From the NCBI GenBank assembly GCA_037179385.1, contig CM074181.1:49682394-49746393 (forward strand): 64,000 nucleotides of DNA, in the 5' to 3' direction. The notes beneath the pieces were generated by a model. It was given only the letters and a program-made list of their open reading frames with translations, did not search any database and was not told where the DNA came from. This DNA comes from Holothuria scabra (lineage: Eukaryota > Echinodermata > Holothuroidea > Aspidochirotida > Holothuriidae). Below, one piece after another: positions 45,339 to 59,100 of this stretch. The position numbers and the translations under genes were made by a program. The stretch's first letter is position 1. Every line of letters starts with the position of its first letter.

Positions 45339-45530
45339 CTGTAAGTTCTTTTAAGCGACAGGAGTCTTCCTAAATGTGTCACGATTTTTCTTTATCTCTT
45401 TGATTTTTTGTAAATATGCCTGACTATACTTTTCTACAGTATTTTCGGGAAAATGCTTGAAAGAATTTAACCATTTTTGGCATTGTGTTGTACAAAAACT
45501 AATCGCGATTAGGCATGTTCTGATGGCATT

Positions 45531-46929
45531 TTACCGCAGTCCCATATGAAAGAATGGACTTTGCAAAGAATGATAAATCTCAGTGTAACGCAGGCAATTA
45601 CTTATCATCGCCTGTCCCCACTGACCGCCTAATGTGGCCAAAACTGTCCAAAAAGAGTACAGCACTGACTGACTGACATCTTCATACCATAGGGGAGGGT
45701 AAGAAGAACTAGAGTTCATGCAAACTCTTTATACAGTTTACGTACATCTGATGTGATTCCATGATAACTCGTTTTGGGGGTAGGCAGAAAATCACAAGAT
45801 GTAGGCTAAGAATACTTGTGCACAAAGTAGGCCATATATGGCAGAAGTTTAAGGAGACTTGTATGGCATTTTCCCTGCTAAATGGATTTGTCAGAGACAA
45901 ATTCATTGACCTCAAAATATTCAGAAAAAAATCACTTTCGGTACAGTAAAACTGCCTCTTCTACTGGATATGCCACCAATGGGAGCTCTCACATGAGAGC
46001 GTCGAAGTTACTGGCGTCGCCAAGCGGAGTTTCGGGTTTACGGAGTTTCAAGTTGCCAAACATAAAATTAAACTTTTTTTTTTTGGGGGGGGGGGGATGG
46101 TTTTCTTAAGGGTGCAGTATGTACACTGTAGGATCTCAAGCCTGTGGGAGGGGTCTAGGCTCGGAGGGGCGGCAGGGGTTCCACTTCTACTGGAAATTTT
46201 TAAATTCTTTTATGCAAACTGGTGCATACCGTTTGAAGTAAAAATCAAAACAAACTGCATTTTATTCTAAACAAACTTTATCAAAGGGAAGAGCCCTCGC
46301 CTCCAAAAAATCATAATAAAATTCGGAAATATGCTAGATGTGACAACAGTCAACTACCGTGTGGTTTGCCCAAATCTTCTTTCATGAAATTTCTAATCCT
46401 CTCCAAAACAAGCTCCGTAAGTTCCCCATGTACATAACTATAATTATTTGTTGCAAAAAGCAAGTTTCCGCGCGCTTCGCTCGCCTCAAACTGCAATTCC
46501 TGACATAGCAATAATCGCTCATAAATCAGTGCGGTAAACTTTCCAAGCTCTGGAAATGGCCGAATTTGCCATTAATGACACCAGATCGTGAGTGACACCG
46601 GTAAATATGTAGAGCTATTTTCAAAATAAAAATCTACATTTCCGCCCATATAAGCTCTTGATTTGAAATATTTTGCTCAAATAAGACAATAAAGTTTAGT
46701 TACCGTAAAAATGTCGTCGGAGAGCCATAATTTCGTAGGCCTTTAATACATGAACAACGATCTTCAGTCGCCGTGCAATCTGATTTGCCAATAGGGGACT
46801 GCAGATTTTTCAATAATGCCCGAACCCAGTTATCAAATTTCCTACCAGGAAACCACAAATTCATATTTTTTGTAATAAATGCTCAATATTTTCCAATATT
46901 GCAACGAATTCGGCAAATTTGGGTCCTTG
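45531..46929. other. No gene seen
   Basis: A G-run lies at 46085-46096 and hAT-interior-like words occur (GCGCTTCGCTCGCC near 46473). No coding evidence. Confidence 0.3.
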
Positions 46930-46972
46930 CCCCCCCCCCCCCCCCCCTAGAAAAAGTCTAGCTACGCCATTG
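46930..46972. repeat. Right end of a hAT-like element (left end not found)
   Basis: A C-run followed by AAGTCTAGCTACGCCATTG closely matches the right ends of H1 and H2. No inverted partner was located to the left, so the element is truncated or too diverged to see. Confidence 0.5.
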
Positions 46973-47545
46973 TGCTGATGTCTAGAGTGAAATTTCCTCG
47001 AAGAAGCTTTGAAATACGTTTATTCTTTAACACTTGACCTTGTGCATATGATGTCACAGAGCGAAGAGTACGCCCTGCTTTTTGGGGCACAACAAAAGAA
47101 TACCGAAACATGCAGACAGACGATTTGTCAACCAGTAGAATATGTCTGCTACAGGTGCTGTGAGCAAATTCCTTTGCTTGTGGCCACGTGTTCCATCGTT
47201 TTGCTCAGAGGATGACGTCAGTATGTCGTCAGTGCACAAAGTCTTTAATCTGCTTGCGGTTGGCTAAAGACGTGCAGAATTTCAAGGATATGACATACAA
47301 CTCATCACACACAGAATTAAGCAGATAATGTCTGAATCAATCTACTCGGTAGATCGGTATTCCAGCTTCGACTAGAATTGGTGCACTAGAACAGGGGTGA
47401 ATACAGTAATATGAAAGGGGTTGGAAAGTGTAACCCTGATTTCTTCTAAAACTAGAGCAGCGATCATGCTGCAGAATCTCAATACTTTGTGGAAGTTAAG
47501 GAGACAAAGTTTCCATATTGTTGCTGATGATATCTGATGTAAATG

Positions 47546-47781
47546 CAGTGGCGGAGCTACCATAAAGTCAGAGGGGGCGGTCGCCCCCCTTGACGGACTC
47601 AAATTGCATGTCAGAGCCCTTTTTACCGTATTGAGGCATATGTATCTACCGGCCTACATAAAAGTGCCCCCACAGGCTATCTTTCGCCCCCTCTGACCAA
47701 ATATTCTTGCCCTACAAACTTAGAAGTGCCGCTAAAGGCAATTCTTGCCCCCTCTGACTGAATTCCCTTCCTCTGCCACTG
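47546..47781. mobile_element. hAT MITE H4 (236 bp)
   Basis: Left CAGTGGCGGAG and right CTCTGCCACTG are inverted. The 8-mers TGTAAATG (47538-47545) and TGTAAAGG (47782-47789) match at 7 of 8 as a target duplication. Internally, GCCCCCTCTGACYRAAT is repeated (near 47690 and 47745) and inverted near the left end (CAGAGGGGGC). Non-coding. Confidence 0.7.
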
Positions 47782-47789
47782 TGTAAAGG

Positions 47790-49771
47790 CAGTCCTCCTT
47801 TTGGCACTTTGCATTTAAAAGATTATCCTTCTACTGTAAATATCCTGATGCATTCCATGCTCAAAAAATGATAAAATTCATAGAGAACAATTTTTACAAT
47901 AATACTGTCACACTAAGTGAGGTAGACAATATTGTGTACCATACTGAAACTTAGTAATTAGCAGAAATAATTAACCAGATATGCAGATCAGTGACATCTT
48001 CTAATAAAGCCAACAGTCCAATGACAGCTGCTTTCCTTCTGCATTCCACACTATTTTCTCTCAAATCACTCTCCCTAATGCTATTGTCACAGTGTCATTC
48101 AAATATTTTGGTATTTCACAACTTCTGAAGGATTGAGAGCTATTTTTCTGCTGATATCTTGAGTGTTTGCATTGTTACACTGTAGTACAAGTGTGCAGAA
48201 AAAACACCCATTTAATACAGTTATTACAGATCCTCAATTACACTTTAATCAACTCTTGAGGGGTTATTTTTTTCATCACAACTGAGAGACAATTTGATCA
48301 TGCCTCCTAAACACATTTTGTGCACTACAATGTTACTCCATAAATTGTAAATAAGCTTGAAGAGCCATGACACAAAACAAAAAATTCCAAACTTTTTTGT
48401 TGCTTGTATCCAACTCCAGGAGCTTATTCCTCTCAAGATAACGTCTTGGGAAATATCTGCTTACAGAGTCTTGGTTTATGGCCAGACTATTAAAGCAAGA
48501 TTATCTTACAATTACTTCATGCTTGATTTAGCAGAGGTGTGACACTAAGCCTCTAACATCTGAAAGTTTAACTACAAAATGTTAACATTCTCCGTCAGTA
48601 GATATCTGTGCCTAGCAACCAAAGTGCTGTGGGCAAAGAAAATTGAAGTTACAATGACAACTGAAGAGTTTAACCATAAAATTTGCAAAAATAACTTAGC
48701 AGCCATCACTTTTTTAATGTGAAAAATGCATTGTTTGCTGCCTCCCGGCCAAAGAGCATGTTCTCAAAGACATTGACCACTGATTAAGTCACATTACCTT
48801 GCTCTAGAGAAACTTTATCCACTGGCTAGTGTGACAATATCTCAATACATGTTATTTATTGAGATAAGAAGAAAAAGATGAAAACGATGAAAAATTAGAG
48901 GCTTAAGGGGTATGACCCTGAATACCTCCCTTAAAAATCTTGATTTCAAAAAAGATGCCTTTAGCATGATCGTGCATTTTCTCAAGACAGTCAAGATCAC
49001 ATCCTCTTCAAGGGCAGAATTTTTCTAAGAGGAGGGGTGGGGGAGGGGGGGTAGGCAGCAAAAAAACAACAGAAACACAAATTTCACATTTTGAATGCCA
49101 AATTTATGAATATAATGTTGAACCTGAAAATAAGAAAATAGTGAAATATTTTATAATATCACAATATTTTGATTTTGGCACAAATATGACTTTTGTTTAG
49201 GCAAAACTTCCAACAGATCATGAGAAGTTCAGCATTGATTCTGAGGTGTAATGTTTTGCTTATAACAATTTACTATTGATCCATCCTTCAACATAAGCTT
49301 GCTTGAAGTTCACTTTTTGTTGAAAATGTGGAACTTCACCTGCTCATGTATGTTGAGCACCACAAATCGGATTTCAATGCAAATTTTACTGAGATACTGA
49401 GAATAAGTACCCCAACTATTTAAAACTTATTAAATGTGACCTTTAACACTTCTTTTATTGTGCATGGTTGAAGTCCTTAAATATTATAAAGATACTTTGA
49501 TGAGGAATGAGAAGAAGAAATTGTGAGATTTAGCTGTTAATTCAAAATGAGTCTGTAGCTACTGCTCAGATTTGCAATTAAAATTTCCTTTGTAGAAAGA
49601 CAAATATACATTATATGATATCTCTGTGAAAAAATATGTTATTGCAATATAATTAACTATACTGAGTTTAACAGTAAGAAATTTAAAAATACAAATAATC
49701 TGTGAAAAACTTTGACATTTGGTCTTGCATATTAAGGCACCTGCGGTAGATAATAATCTTTTAGGTGCACC
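47790..49771. other. No gene seen
   Basis: AT-rich sequence with no recognised exon. About 49440-49570 resembles the right half of the TTAA-flanked MITE (AGATACTTTGATGAGGAATG...CTACTGCTC) and is probably an old copy. Confidence 0.35.
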
Positions 49772-50023
49772 TTAAAGGGTACAGAGCAGTCACCCCAACT
49801 TTTAGTAGTGTAGTACACTATCCTGTTTCATGATTGGCTCTTGATCATCATGTGAAAATATTTTTCCTCCTCAAATGTGAAATTGGCTAGTACTAACTGC
49901 TTGGTTTTACTTGAATATGGAACACTGACGTCCTAAAATATTATAAATTGTACTTTGAAGAGAAATAAGGGAAAACTGTGAGACTGAGCTCTTTTTTCAA
50001 AATAAGTTTGGGGAGACTGCTCC
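49772..50023. repeat. TTAA-associated MITE, copy 1
   Basis: This starts TTAAAGGGTACAGAGCAGTC and ends GGGGAGACTGCTCC. It aligns along its length with 56187-56458 (shared TTCATGATTGG, TACTTTGAAGAGAAATAAG, AAAATAAGTTTGGGG). The right TTAA is not preserved. Confidence 0.6.
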
Positions 50024-52951
50024 AGCCGGTAATGACTAGACTTTAGAAAAGCACATTTAAGAGGGTGCACATCTTATTCATACAACTTCATTCACCTTCA
50101 TGGCTTGTTCCGTTGCTGAGGTAATTGTTCCATTGCAGGGATATTTAATGTTGAAATTTATTCCCTTAAATCGAAACAGTCCTCTGCAGAATAATTTGTG
50201 ATTTTCTTCTTGTACAAATTACATATAGTTTTTTCTTTGTTTCTTTTTAACATTAAAATTGTTTACATGGTCTTGAACACTACTGTTTGCTTGCAAAGCA
50301 CATTGTACAAATTGGGTTTGTTTAGCCAAGTCACCCCATAATAGTACGATTGCCATCACATTTTCTCACAAGATGCAGTAGCTTTCAGGAAAACAAAGAA
50401 TGTAATTTGAGTACTAGTACAATAATGACATCACAAATAATTGCACAACCTACCATTTTAAATTGAGTGAAATTCAATTAACTTCAACATTTTGTTTCTC
50501 AGCTCAGGAATGTCCTATAAAGTTGGGAACTGGATTGTTTGAATTAATATGTAATTTTTTTTCCCTATTTTCAGACTTTTATAGGTACCTTTTAACCAAT
50601 CTCACATCAGCAGTGGGTTCCTGTTACTGGCAGTGGTCATCTTACTTGGGAGTCTGGAATGCTTAAAGAAAGGGTATGTAGATATGTTAAACAAATGGTA
50701 AGAATTTTTAAAATTGCATAGATTCCAAGTTGGTTACCCTGTTAAAACAAAGCCTACGTGACATTGCAAGTGGAGACTCACGTAATGAAACTTTCCTTTT
50801 TACTTTTCTGCAACATCATCCTTCTCTGCCGGATTACATCTTATCACCTCAGGAAGGAAATGAAGCTCACTGCACAAACACTTGATAAAGCCAGATTTGA
50901 CATCTGATTAATTGAGTGACAGTACCAGATAAACCAAAATACTGTAACTATGCAATATGTTACATAACGTTTGGGGTTAGTAACAGGCCAGTGAAGTATG
51001 GGTTCAATGCTTTTTGCACTGTGTGAACACAATGGCAGCACAGATCACTTGAGAGCACAGATCATGTACCAAGATCAGAATATCAGTTACACCACACACT
51101 GCCTTTGATCTACTAGGGTGTCTGTGTTGCATTATAAAGAAGCAATGTGACAGCATGCATAAGATATGACTCATTACATGCAAAATTCCTTGTTTAAATC
51201 CCCTCACACTAAATGGTCTATAACCCCAATCTCTAAGCAGAGTGTCAGGATTGTACTAACTGTTCACCCCTGGAGTTTATATAGCCACTTTAATATGGCT
51301 TAGACTAGTTTTTTGTTTTCATACTTATATTAGGATTACAAAATTTACAAAGTGTTGGAGAGGCTACTGTATACAAACTGTAAGTGCCAATATCAAAGTA
51401 TAAAATTCCCAACATTTTATCCAGATAGATCCAGAATTTGTTTCAGAGGGGGTGATTTGATGAGGTAATTCAAAGTAATTCTCTCCATAAGAAGAGATTA
51501 AAGATTAGTCAAATTATGTAATTTATAGCTAATCTGTACAGTGGATGTAATTTATGTCACTAGTGCAGGGTTCTAGCCAGGCCTTTCAATCTGGGTGCTG
51601 CACCCAGTTTGAATTTACTTTTTTAAGTCAGCACCCAGTTTGAAATTTCACCACCCAGTTTGAATTACTGCCCAGTTGGAATTTCATCACACTCACACTC
51701 TAAACATAGGCTACATAGTATCAGACAAATAACATTCAATTGAATGATTGTGCTGATATTGGAAATAACCAAAAATCATGCAACTGGCCACAGACAATGT
51801 CATTTAGATCTTGAGATATGGCCAACATCACGTGAGAATGATGCAATGTCGATTAACTCCCACCTGGTTTGACATTTTCCCTGGCTAGAGCCCTGAAGTG
51901 TAGATAACTGGAGTCACTCTATAGGAGTAGACTAAAAAAGATAGTCTTACTCTGTTTCAAATGAATACTGAATTTGTTGAATAAATGTGTTCTTCTTTCC
52001 TGGTATAGCTTCCTTTAAACACATATGTCTGCTGATAATAGTAAAGGCGATCATTCTTGAACCAAATTAGTATATTGCATAGTGCTACAGTATAAAGTCA
52101 GTCACCCATTAGTATTAAAGCCTTTAGATTGAGCTTTTTGAAAGCATGTGGCTTATTACTGGATAAATATGCAAAGCTTTGTATGAATTAAACAACAGCA
52201 GTGCCAGCAAAACATTTACGCTACCAACACTGTAATAGTTAATTTATTGCCATGAGACTGTACAATACTGACACGTCCATATCAAAATATCCTTTAATTT
52301 AATGGCCACTTGAGAAATAGACAAATTGCACTAAAACTACAGTACTAACACCCGCAATATCTTCATTAAATTTTTGTTGACAAAATATCCAGTCTCACTT
52401 AGTGTCATCAGAAGTACACTTTGTTGGTTTTTTAAATACTGTAAAATGGTACTCTTCATGAAATGACCATATGGGATGCTCCAGTTCTCATAATAAACTA
52501 AATATACACATACTGAAGAAACACAGTTACAACTTAAACCTTTGATTTAAATATGTTAATTAATACTTAATACTGTGTGCCATTGTTAACTCTCACATAA
52601 GCTAGGTAATGGTTCAAAATTTCAAATAATGCAGCACCCATACCTCCATGGTTATGTATAATAATTTGGGAAAACAGAAATACTGCTTGAGTTTACTGGT
52701 ATAATTGAATAATGATTACTTTTTATTTTGTGCTTTGTTGATGCACTCTAAATTAACAATTTACCATCCAGTTGTCTTTCTGAAGTACTGTAGAAAAATA
52801 CTGTAAAAATAACTTGAAAGTTGAAACAAAATACACCACTTTTTGAAAAGTATCTGATACATCAATTTGAAAGGAAACTTAATCAACAAAAAAGAAGAAA
52901 AAAAGGCTAAAAAGCAAAATCTATTTTTTAGGAAAGTCTGATTGGAATTAC
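50024..52951. other. Intergenic sequence downstream of gene B; no gene seen
   Basis: No exon-like frame is recognised. An AATAAA on the minus strand (52722-52727) lies about 225 bases past the gene B stop and is a candidate poly(A) signal. The segment 51560-51900 holds repeated CACCCAGTTTGAA words, a small local repeat. Confidence 0.35.
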
Positions 52952-53130
52952 TTAGCGTGGAGTAACACAAATTCTGAACTTCTCTGGATTCCCGACAACA
53001 GCAACTCGGGGGTCAATGCATGGGGCAGGATCCCCTTCTGGGAAAGAAAACCGGAATCTCTGAAATAAGTTGGTGTAAAACAGAAACAGTTCCATCTTGG
53101 CCAAGTTTTCTCCCAAACATACACGACGAC
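52952..53130 (-). CDS. Gene B exon 6: haem Cys and C-terminus
   Basis: This encodes RRVCLGENLAKMELFLF through FRICVTPR, with stop TAA at 52952-52954. The acceptor is AATAG. Its first two bases complete the Gly codon begun in exon 5. Confidence 0.93.
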
Positions 53131-56100
53131 CTATTGATAAAGAAAACAAAGTTTCACAGTACTTTTTCTTTACATAATGCCCTTGAAAAAGGGAGAGGAT
53201 GGGTGTGGGGTTTGCAAAGATCTGGGGAATTAAAGAAATGTTTTACAAGTTCAAAGACTTTAGCAAGCACGTACTGTAAATACACAATCCATTGCTTCGT
53301 GCTACTACAGGACCCCTCAGTTAAATACAGCACTTCTGCAGCTCTCTTAATCTATCCAACCAGAGTTGTAATTTCAACTTTATGAGAAAGCAAGCTCCGA
53401 ATTAATTGCCATTGACTACAACTTCCCTATCAACAAGTTGCCAGAGCCACTTGCTGCTATTGATCAATTGAGTCTATTTTTTGAGATTTTTAGACATACA
53501 CACCTGTACAAGCTTACAAAATAAATTTCCTTAATTAACTAGTTCAAAAAAAGAAAAAAAAAAGAGAATTTGCTTTTCATAATACAATCATGAAATTTGG
53601 TACATAGTTAGAATAGGTTATGACCTACTGAAGGGAAACATTTGGTTATAAGAACTTCAAAGAGCTATGATGACTTTTTTTAAAGGGCTTGTTGCTTCAC
53701 CCTTACATGTGTCTTGGTTCATTTGTATAATTACAAAAGTGGTCGAAAGTGGTTTCTTTTAAAAAAAGTGGTCCAACGGGTTACAACAGTGGTTGAACCA
53801 TTCACAAAAATGGTCAAACCAATCACAAAAAGAGGTTGAACCAGTTACAAATGTGGTGACCTATTCTAAAGTGGTAGTCACAACAGATGGTTATTAGAGT
53901 GTTAACAAACTGCCTCTTCCATTTAAGCTAGAATTTTGGGAGTAAAATTAAAAAAAACTATTGCAAAGCAGCTGGCTCAAAATTTAACTTAAGCCAAAAC
54001 AACAGAACGTACAAACCTATGCCAAATGGTATGAACTCCTCAGGTCTGATAACAGTCTTGCCATCATCACTTAGAAAATTGTTTGGATCAAAATTATTTG
54101 GATTTTTCCATACTTTTGGATCATGAAGCAGTCCCCACAAGTTGAAAAATACTTGAGTACCCTGAAAAGAATGACAAGTAGTTAAATGTCCAGGAATGTG
54201 CATTCATCAGATGAAATGTTTCACATATTTATTCTGTAAGACAATACAGTAAATAAAATATTCAGATGTTTTACATTCTTTTCCTTCCTGATCAACAGTC
54301 TTGCAGCAAAGCTATTATTGACAGACTGTGTTTGTGTGTGTTTTACGACTGTGTGTGTATGGGGGTGGGGGGGGGGGGGAGGGGGGGAATGGTTGTACAG
54401 TACACTCTACTACCCCATATCAAATTATGATTGGTGGCTTTCATTTTAAGACAATTAAGAAAATTAAAAGGGGCAGTAAATACTAAAGTGGGCACAAAAC
54501 AACCACAATAACTTTTGTGTATTTCAAGATTTGATACAGTACTGTAACTTAAAAACATCATCTCACACCCAAGTTGAAACAGTTCAAAACCCAATTTAGA
54601 AAAATGCCGCAAAAGGTCACCTGACTTTTATGACGCAATTGGCGGCACAAACCCCGCCTATTAAGGAACCTGCATCTAGATGTGAAACTAATGTGACACC
54701 CGATAAAGTTATCTTAGCAACTTCATAAAAAAGATTTACTCGTCCAGCATACTTAGGGCAAGGCACGGACCATGTTGGGGATTCGGAGCATATTATCGCA
54801 TGGCCAATATGTTTGCTTGCATACTGTGGCATGTAAAAACAATTCTGTTTTGCTGTTTTCACAACGTTGTCTTCCTGTGTTTATGGACATAATTTAGTAG
54901 GGAAAATGTTGGCTTTATTTCAAGGTGTACCCAAAGAATATTCACTGAGAAACTTACTTTGGCCGTGACATGCCCACTTTAAAGCAGGAGCAAAATGATT
55001 CCATGTTTTTTCCTAAAACTTGTCTTGCTTTTCTACGTCTGTTACAACCATGGTGTCAGCAAGTGCATGAATTTTATTCTGCTGTATCACTGTTGTCTTT
55101 CCTATGAAAGAATATTGTTTATACTTTTAACCAGCCCTTCTACTCTTATCCAAATTTAAAAGAAGGGTCAACCATTGCATCAAGTTTTGATTTGTTAAAG
55201 GGTGCTTACTTTAAGCATTTCATTGAGATTTGCAATAAAGTCCAATGTGTACTTCTCACGATATGGACAGGTAAAGGCAAGCACATTAGACATTGTACCC
55301 TCACAATAATGGACAGTCTCTTTTTTTCTCTTTAAACTTTACAGCAAATTTTCCCCTCAACAATTTCCTATCATCAGAATGTGATTGCATACGTGGCATG
55401 AGATCTTTACAAACTTTGCAGGAAGGTCCTACAGTGTTCCTACCTATTAACTTCAAGGTCAACACAACAGTATGAAAATAAAACCAAAACAAAGCATTCA
55501 TTGTCAATGTGAGGAAGTGATAGAACTTCTGCTGCCCTAAAACTCACTTTGAAACACAAATTTACTAACTTTATTTTCAGACATCTCGAGAAGTATGTGT
55601 TTGTTTGAATGGAAGTTTCACCACACTGTGTAGATTTGGTTCTTTTTCTCAAATATGAAAATAAAATGTTTGCTTAAACTTCTCCATGAAAGAGCAGCTC
55701 AAAGATCAGTCAAGTTTACCTTTGGAATGTTGTAACCAACCAGAGTAGTATTTTCAAATACACCACGAGGTGGGGACAATGCGATAACTGGTCGGAATCG
55801 CTGTATTTCCATCAGAAGAGCATCAATGTAAGGCATGTTTGGTCTATCCTCACAGGAGGGTTGTCGATCTGTGCCTACAACACGATCAATTTCTTCTTGA
55901 ACCTGTAGAAACCAGCAGTGTAATATTTTGATGTTTCCTTTACTTCAGGGGAAAGAACATGTAGCAACTTACTGGAAATTAAATACTATCATTTCCTTTG
56001 CATGTACGTATCAACTACTTTTTTCTCCATAATTCAAGTTTAAACAATGGTTACGTCTCATTCTCTGGTCATTAATAATTGGATTTCTTTGGGTTTGTTG

Positions 56101-59100
56101 GAGTGTGAAATGTCTCATTTTTTATCCTTTTCGTTTTATCTAGCAGCTTCTGCAGCCTTCTCAAGTTGTGTACCACTTGGATATTTTTAAAGGGCAGGAG
56201 CAGTCATCCCAAGTTGAAGTAGTGTACTGTAGTAGAATGTCCAATTTCATGATTGGTTGTTGAAAGTCATGTGACAATGTTTTTTCTCTTCAAATGTGAA
56301 ATTTACTAGAAATAACTGCTTGCAATGGTTTACCTTGAATATGCAACAGTTAAATCATAAAATTTAATGAAAGATACTTTGAAGAGAAATAAGACAAAAA
56401 TTGTGCTATTTAGTTTTTGCTTCAAAATAAGTTTGGGGGGACTGCTCTTTACCTTTAAATTCCATTGCTTATGCAGAACTTCCCAGTGGGATCAGGGTGC
56501 CATTATTAAAGGGCCAAACCTCTCACCCCAAACTACAATTTTGGTTCAGGGGTACCAAAATTCTCGACTGGCTCAGCTCTTTGATTGACAACTAATTCAA
56601 ACAATGCAGAGTACCAAAGCTTATGTTACACAGCATGAATGGTACTAAGAATGTCTTGATTACATAAATTGAGTTTTTCCATACTCACCTTGAAGCAATA
56701 AAGTGAGATTGTATCTGGATGAGGATGAATTGTGGGAGGGGCTTAAGTAAGAAGGTTAGGAGAATTGGTACTGTTTGAGGTGAGAGAACTAGGCCTTTAA
56801 GTAATTTTAAGGTCTCCATTTCCAACAGTTTCCATCAGTCTCCAGCTGAAATATCCAAATTTGTAAAGTCATGCCAAGACTGGTCATACGTGGCAATTAA
56901 TTTAACTTTGTCCTTAGCAACCTTCATTTCATGAACACTTGTAACATTAGTACTGTGCAGTACATGTCCAGGTTCATTACAGGGTTAATAAAAGGAATTA
57001 TACTGCAAGTGCAGTGCATCTCTCAACATCATTTCAATTCATAGGCAATGGATTTATAATACTCCAGAATATTCAAACTTTGAAGAATTGCTGTGGTCCT
57101 TGAGTTCTGTTAACGGTATTGAAAACAGTTCAATTACTGTACATTCTTCATTTCATGAACATGTGTAACAGTACTGTACAGTACAGTACACGTACAGGTT
57201 CATTATAGGGTTAATAGAACTATTATACTGTAAGTGCAGAGCATCTCTCCACATCATTGTTTCATTGCATTGGCAATGGGTTTATAATACTCAAGAATAT
57301 TCAGACTTAAAAGAATTGCTGTGTACCTTGAGTTTAGTAAAAGGTATTGAAAATAGTTCAATACATTCTTGGAAAATCTTCACTATAAGTGCCAAGCAAA
57401 CTCAGGCCAATGTGCTGGTACTGTACGTGAAAATACCTTTTAAATTAATAAACACATCTTCCATGCACACACACATGAAGTTAAACTTACTGTAAGCCTG
57501 CACAGTACCCTTCAGCTGTCACTTTGATGGCCATCAACCATTTGCCCATTAAATATTTTGTTGTTGACAGGTCAGCAAGGCTCAACTTAGAGCAATTTTT
57601 CTTTTTGTCTACCTCATTAGAGGTATAATGAGTCAAATCTAGCCAGATGGGGGACCAATGAGATGGGGTCTGTATGGCAGACACCCTGTAATTTTACAAA
57701 AGAATCTCACTTACACAGTGCAAAATCTGCTCTCAAATTGTGGGACAAGTATTTAACTGTAACAAATACTGCATTCTTGCATGATCACCTTACAGTACAT
57801 TTAATACACTCCTCTAAAATTACCAAGTACTGTCAATGGTCAAGTGGTCAAAGCATCCAACTTGCAGCCAGGAGGTATGGAGTTCGACTCCTGACAGAAT
57901 TACAGTATCATACCGAAGATTTTAAAAATGGAACCCAATGTTATTGTGCATGGTGCTTGCCATAAGTAGTAGGAATAGAGAAAACAAGCCAGTTAGTCAC
58001 ACTAGGGAGAAGACTGTGGCTGGTTTGTATAGAACTGAAGCAAACAACAAAGGGACAAACAAACAAATGGACTAAACTACAATTGCTATCCAGGCCTGTT
58101 CTCACTTGATCCAACCTTCATTGCAGCAGTTACTGAGATATCACTGAGTACTGCATTCAATTCATTTTGACAGCTTGCAGTTTGTTCACAACCATGAGAT
58201 GTGAAGTGTACACTTTATGATTTATTTACACTATTGCAAATGCCCAATGAACAGAAACAGCTATGGCTGCACTCATAACACTTTTCCTTGAATAGTTCAG
58301 TCCAAATCTGGCCAAAAGATGAATCGGCTTCTTGCAAATAGGCCACACCCCTAAGTGAAAAATGAAATTTCTTTGACCCTTTATTCTAATGCTAGATTAT
58401 GAAAAAACAGTCATCCTTGTTCCACAAAATTTAACAATTCTAACCCAAACCCTTCATTTGAAAAATATAAAAAAGTCACCTTGTCTTGTATCTCTGGGTC
58501 CAGGGTGGTAAAGAGTATACCGAACAGCAAAGTGTTTAATGTGGTATCTGTTCCACCACCAAAAATTTCCAGGATCGCTCTCCATGCTTGATCTGGTCTA
58601 AAGAGGACCTCCTCTCCGCTTTCCTGTTGCCGTTTTATCTCCATGAGATACATGTCTATGATATCCCTGGTGTCATTTTCATCCAGAGTTTCTTGATGTT
58701 CCTTCAAAACACCATTAACATAAGCCTTCAACTTGTTAATGCCAGTTAATAGATAACCATACACAGGAGTGCGAACCAGCCATGGAAAAACCTGAATCAC
58801 ACCAGTCAGTGAGATGGTCCTGAACAGTGATTGAAAATCATTGATGAGTGACTGGAATTCCTTATCCTGATAGTCAAAGCGTTTACCAAAGTTGATTTTA
58901 CAGATGACATTTGCAATCATATACCCAACAAAGACAGAAGGATCAAATGGTTTTCCATTTTTCTCCTCAAAGACTTCCACCATGTAGCGTGCTTCTTCGT
59001 TGATGCTGTACTCCAGACTCTTCTTCCCAACACCAAAGTTTCGCAAGGCATGCATAATAAACTTTCGTCGTTCCTTCCACTCATGACCATTTTTAAAGAA

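Larger units (their letters stand above)
40800..45530. repeat. Dispersed repeat R1, copy 2, split by two insertions
   Basis: Host segments 40800-40959, 43536-44159 and 45339-45530 match the 1-870 repeat in the same order. Removing 40960-43535 and 44160-45338 restores approximate colinearity with copy 1, including the GCCCGAG...TTCGGGC and AATGTGTCRCGATTTTT blocks. A (CT)n run lies at 43763-43781. Confidence 0.6.

Noticed and set aside
38159..52951. A third P450 copy between genes A and B
   Set aside because: I looked for FGIG/VCLG, GGTDTT and EIQRF-type text on both strands and saw none outside the twelve exons listed.
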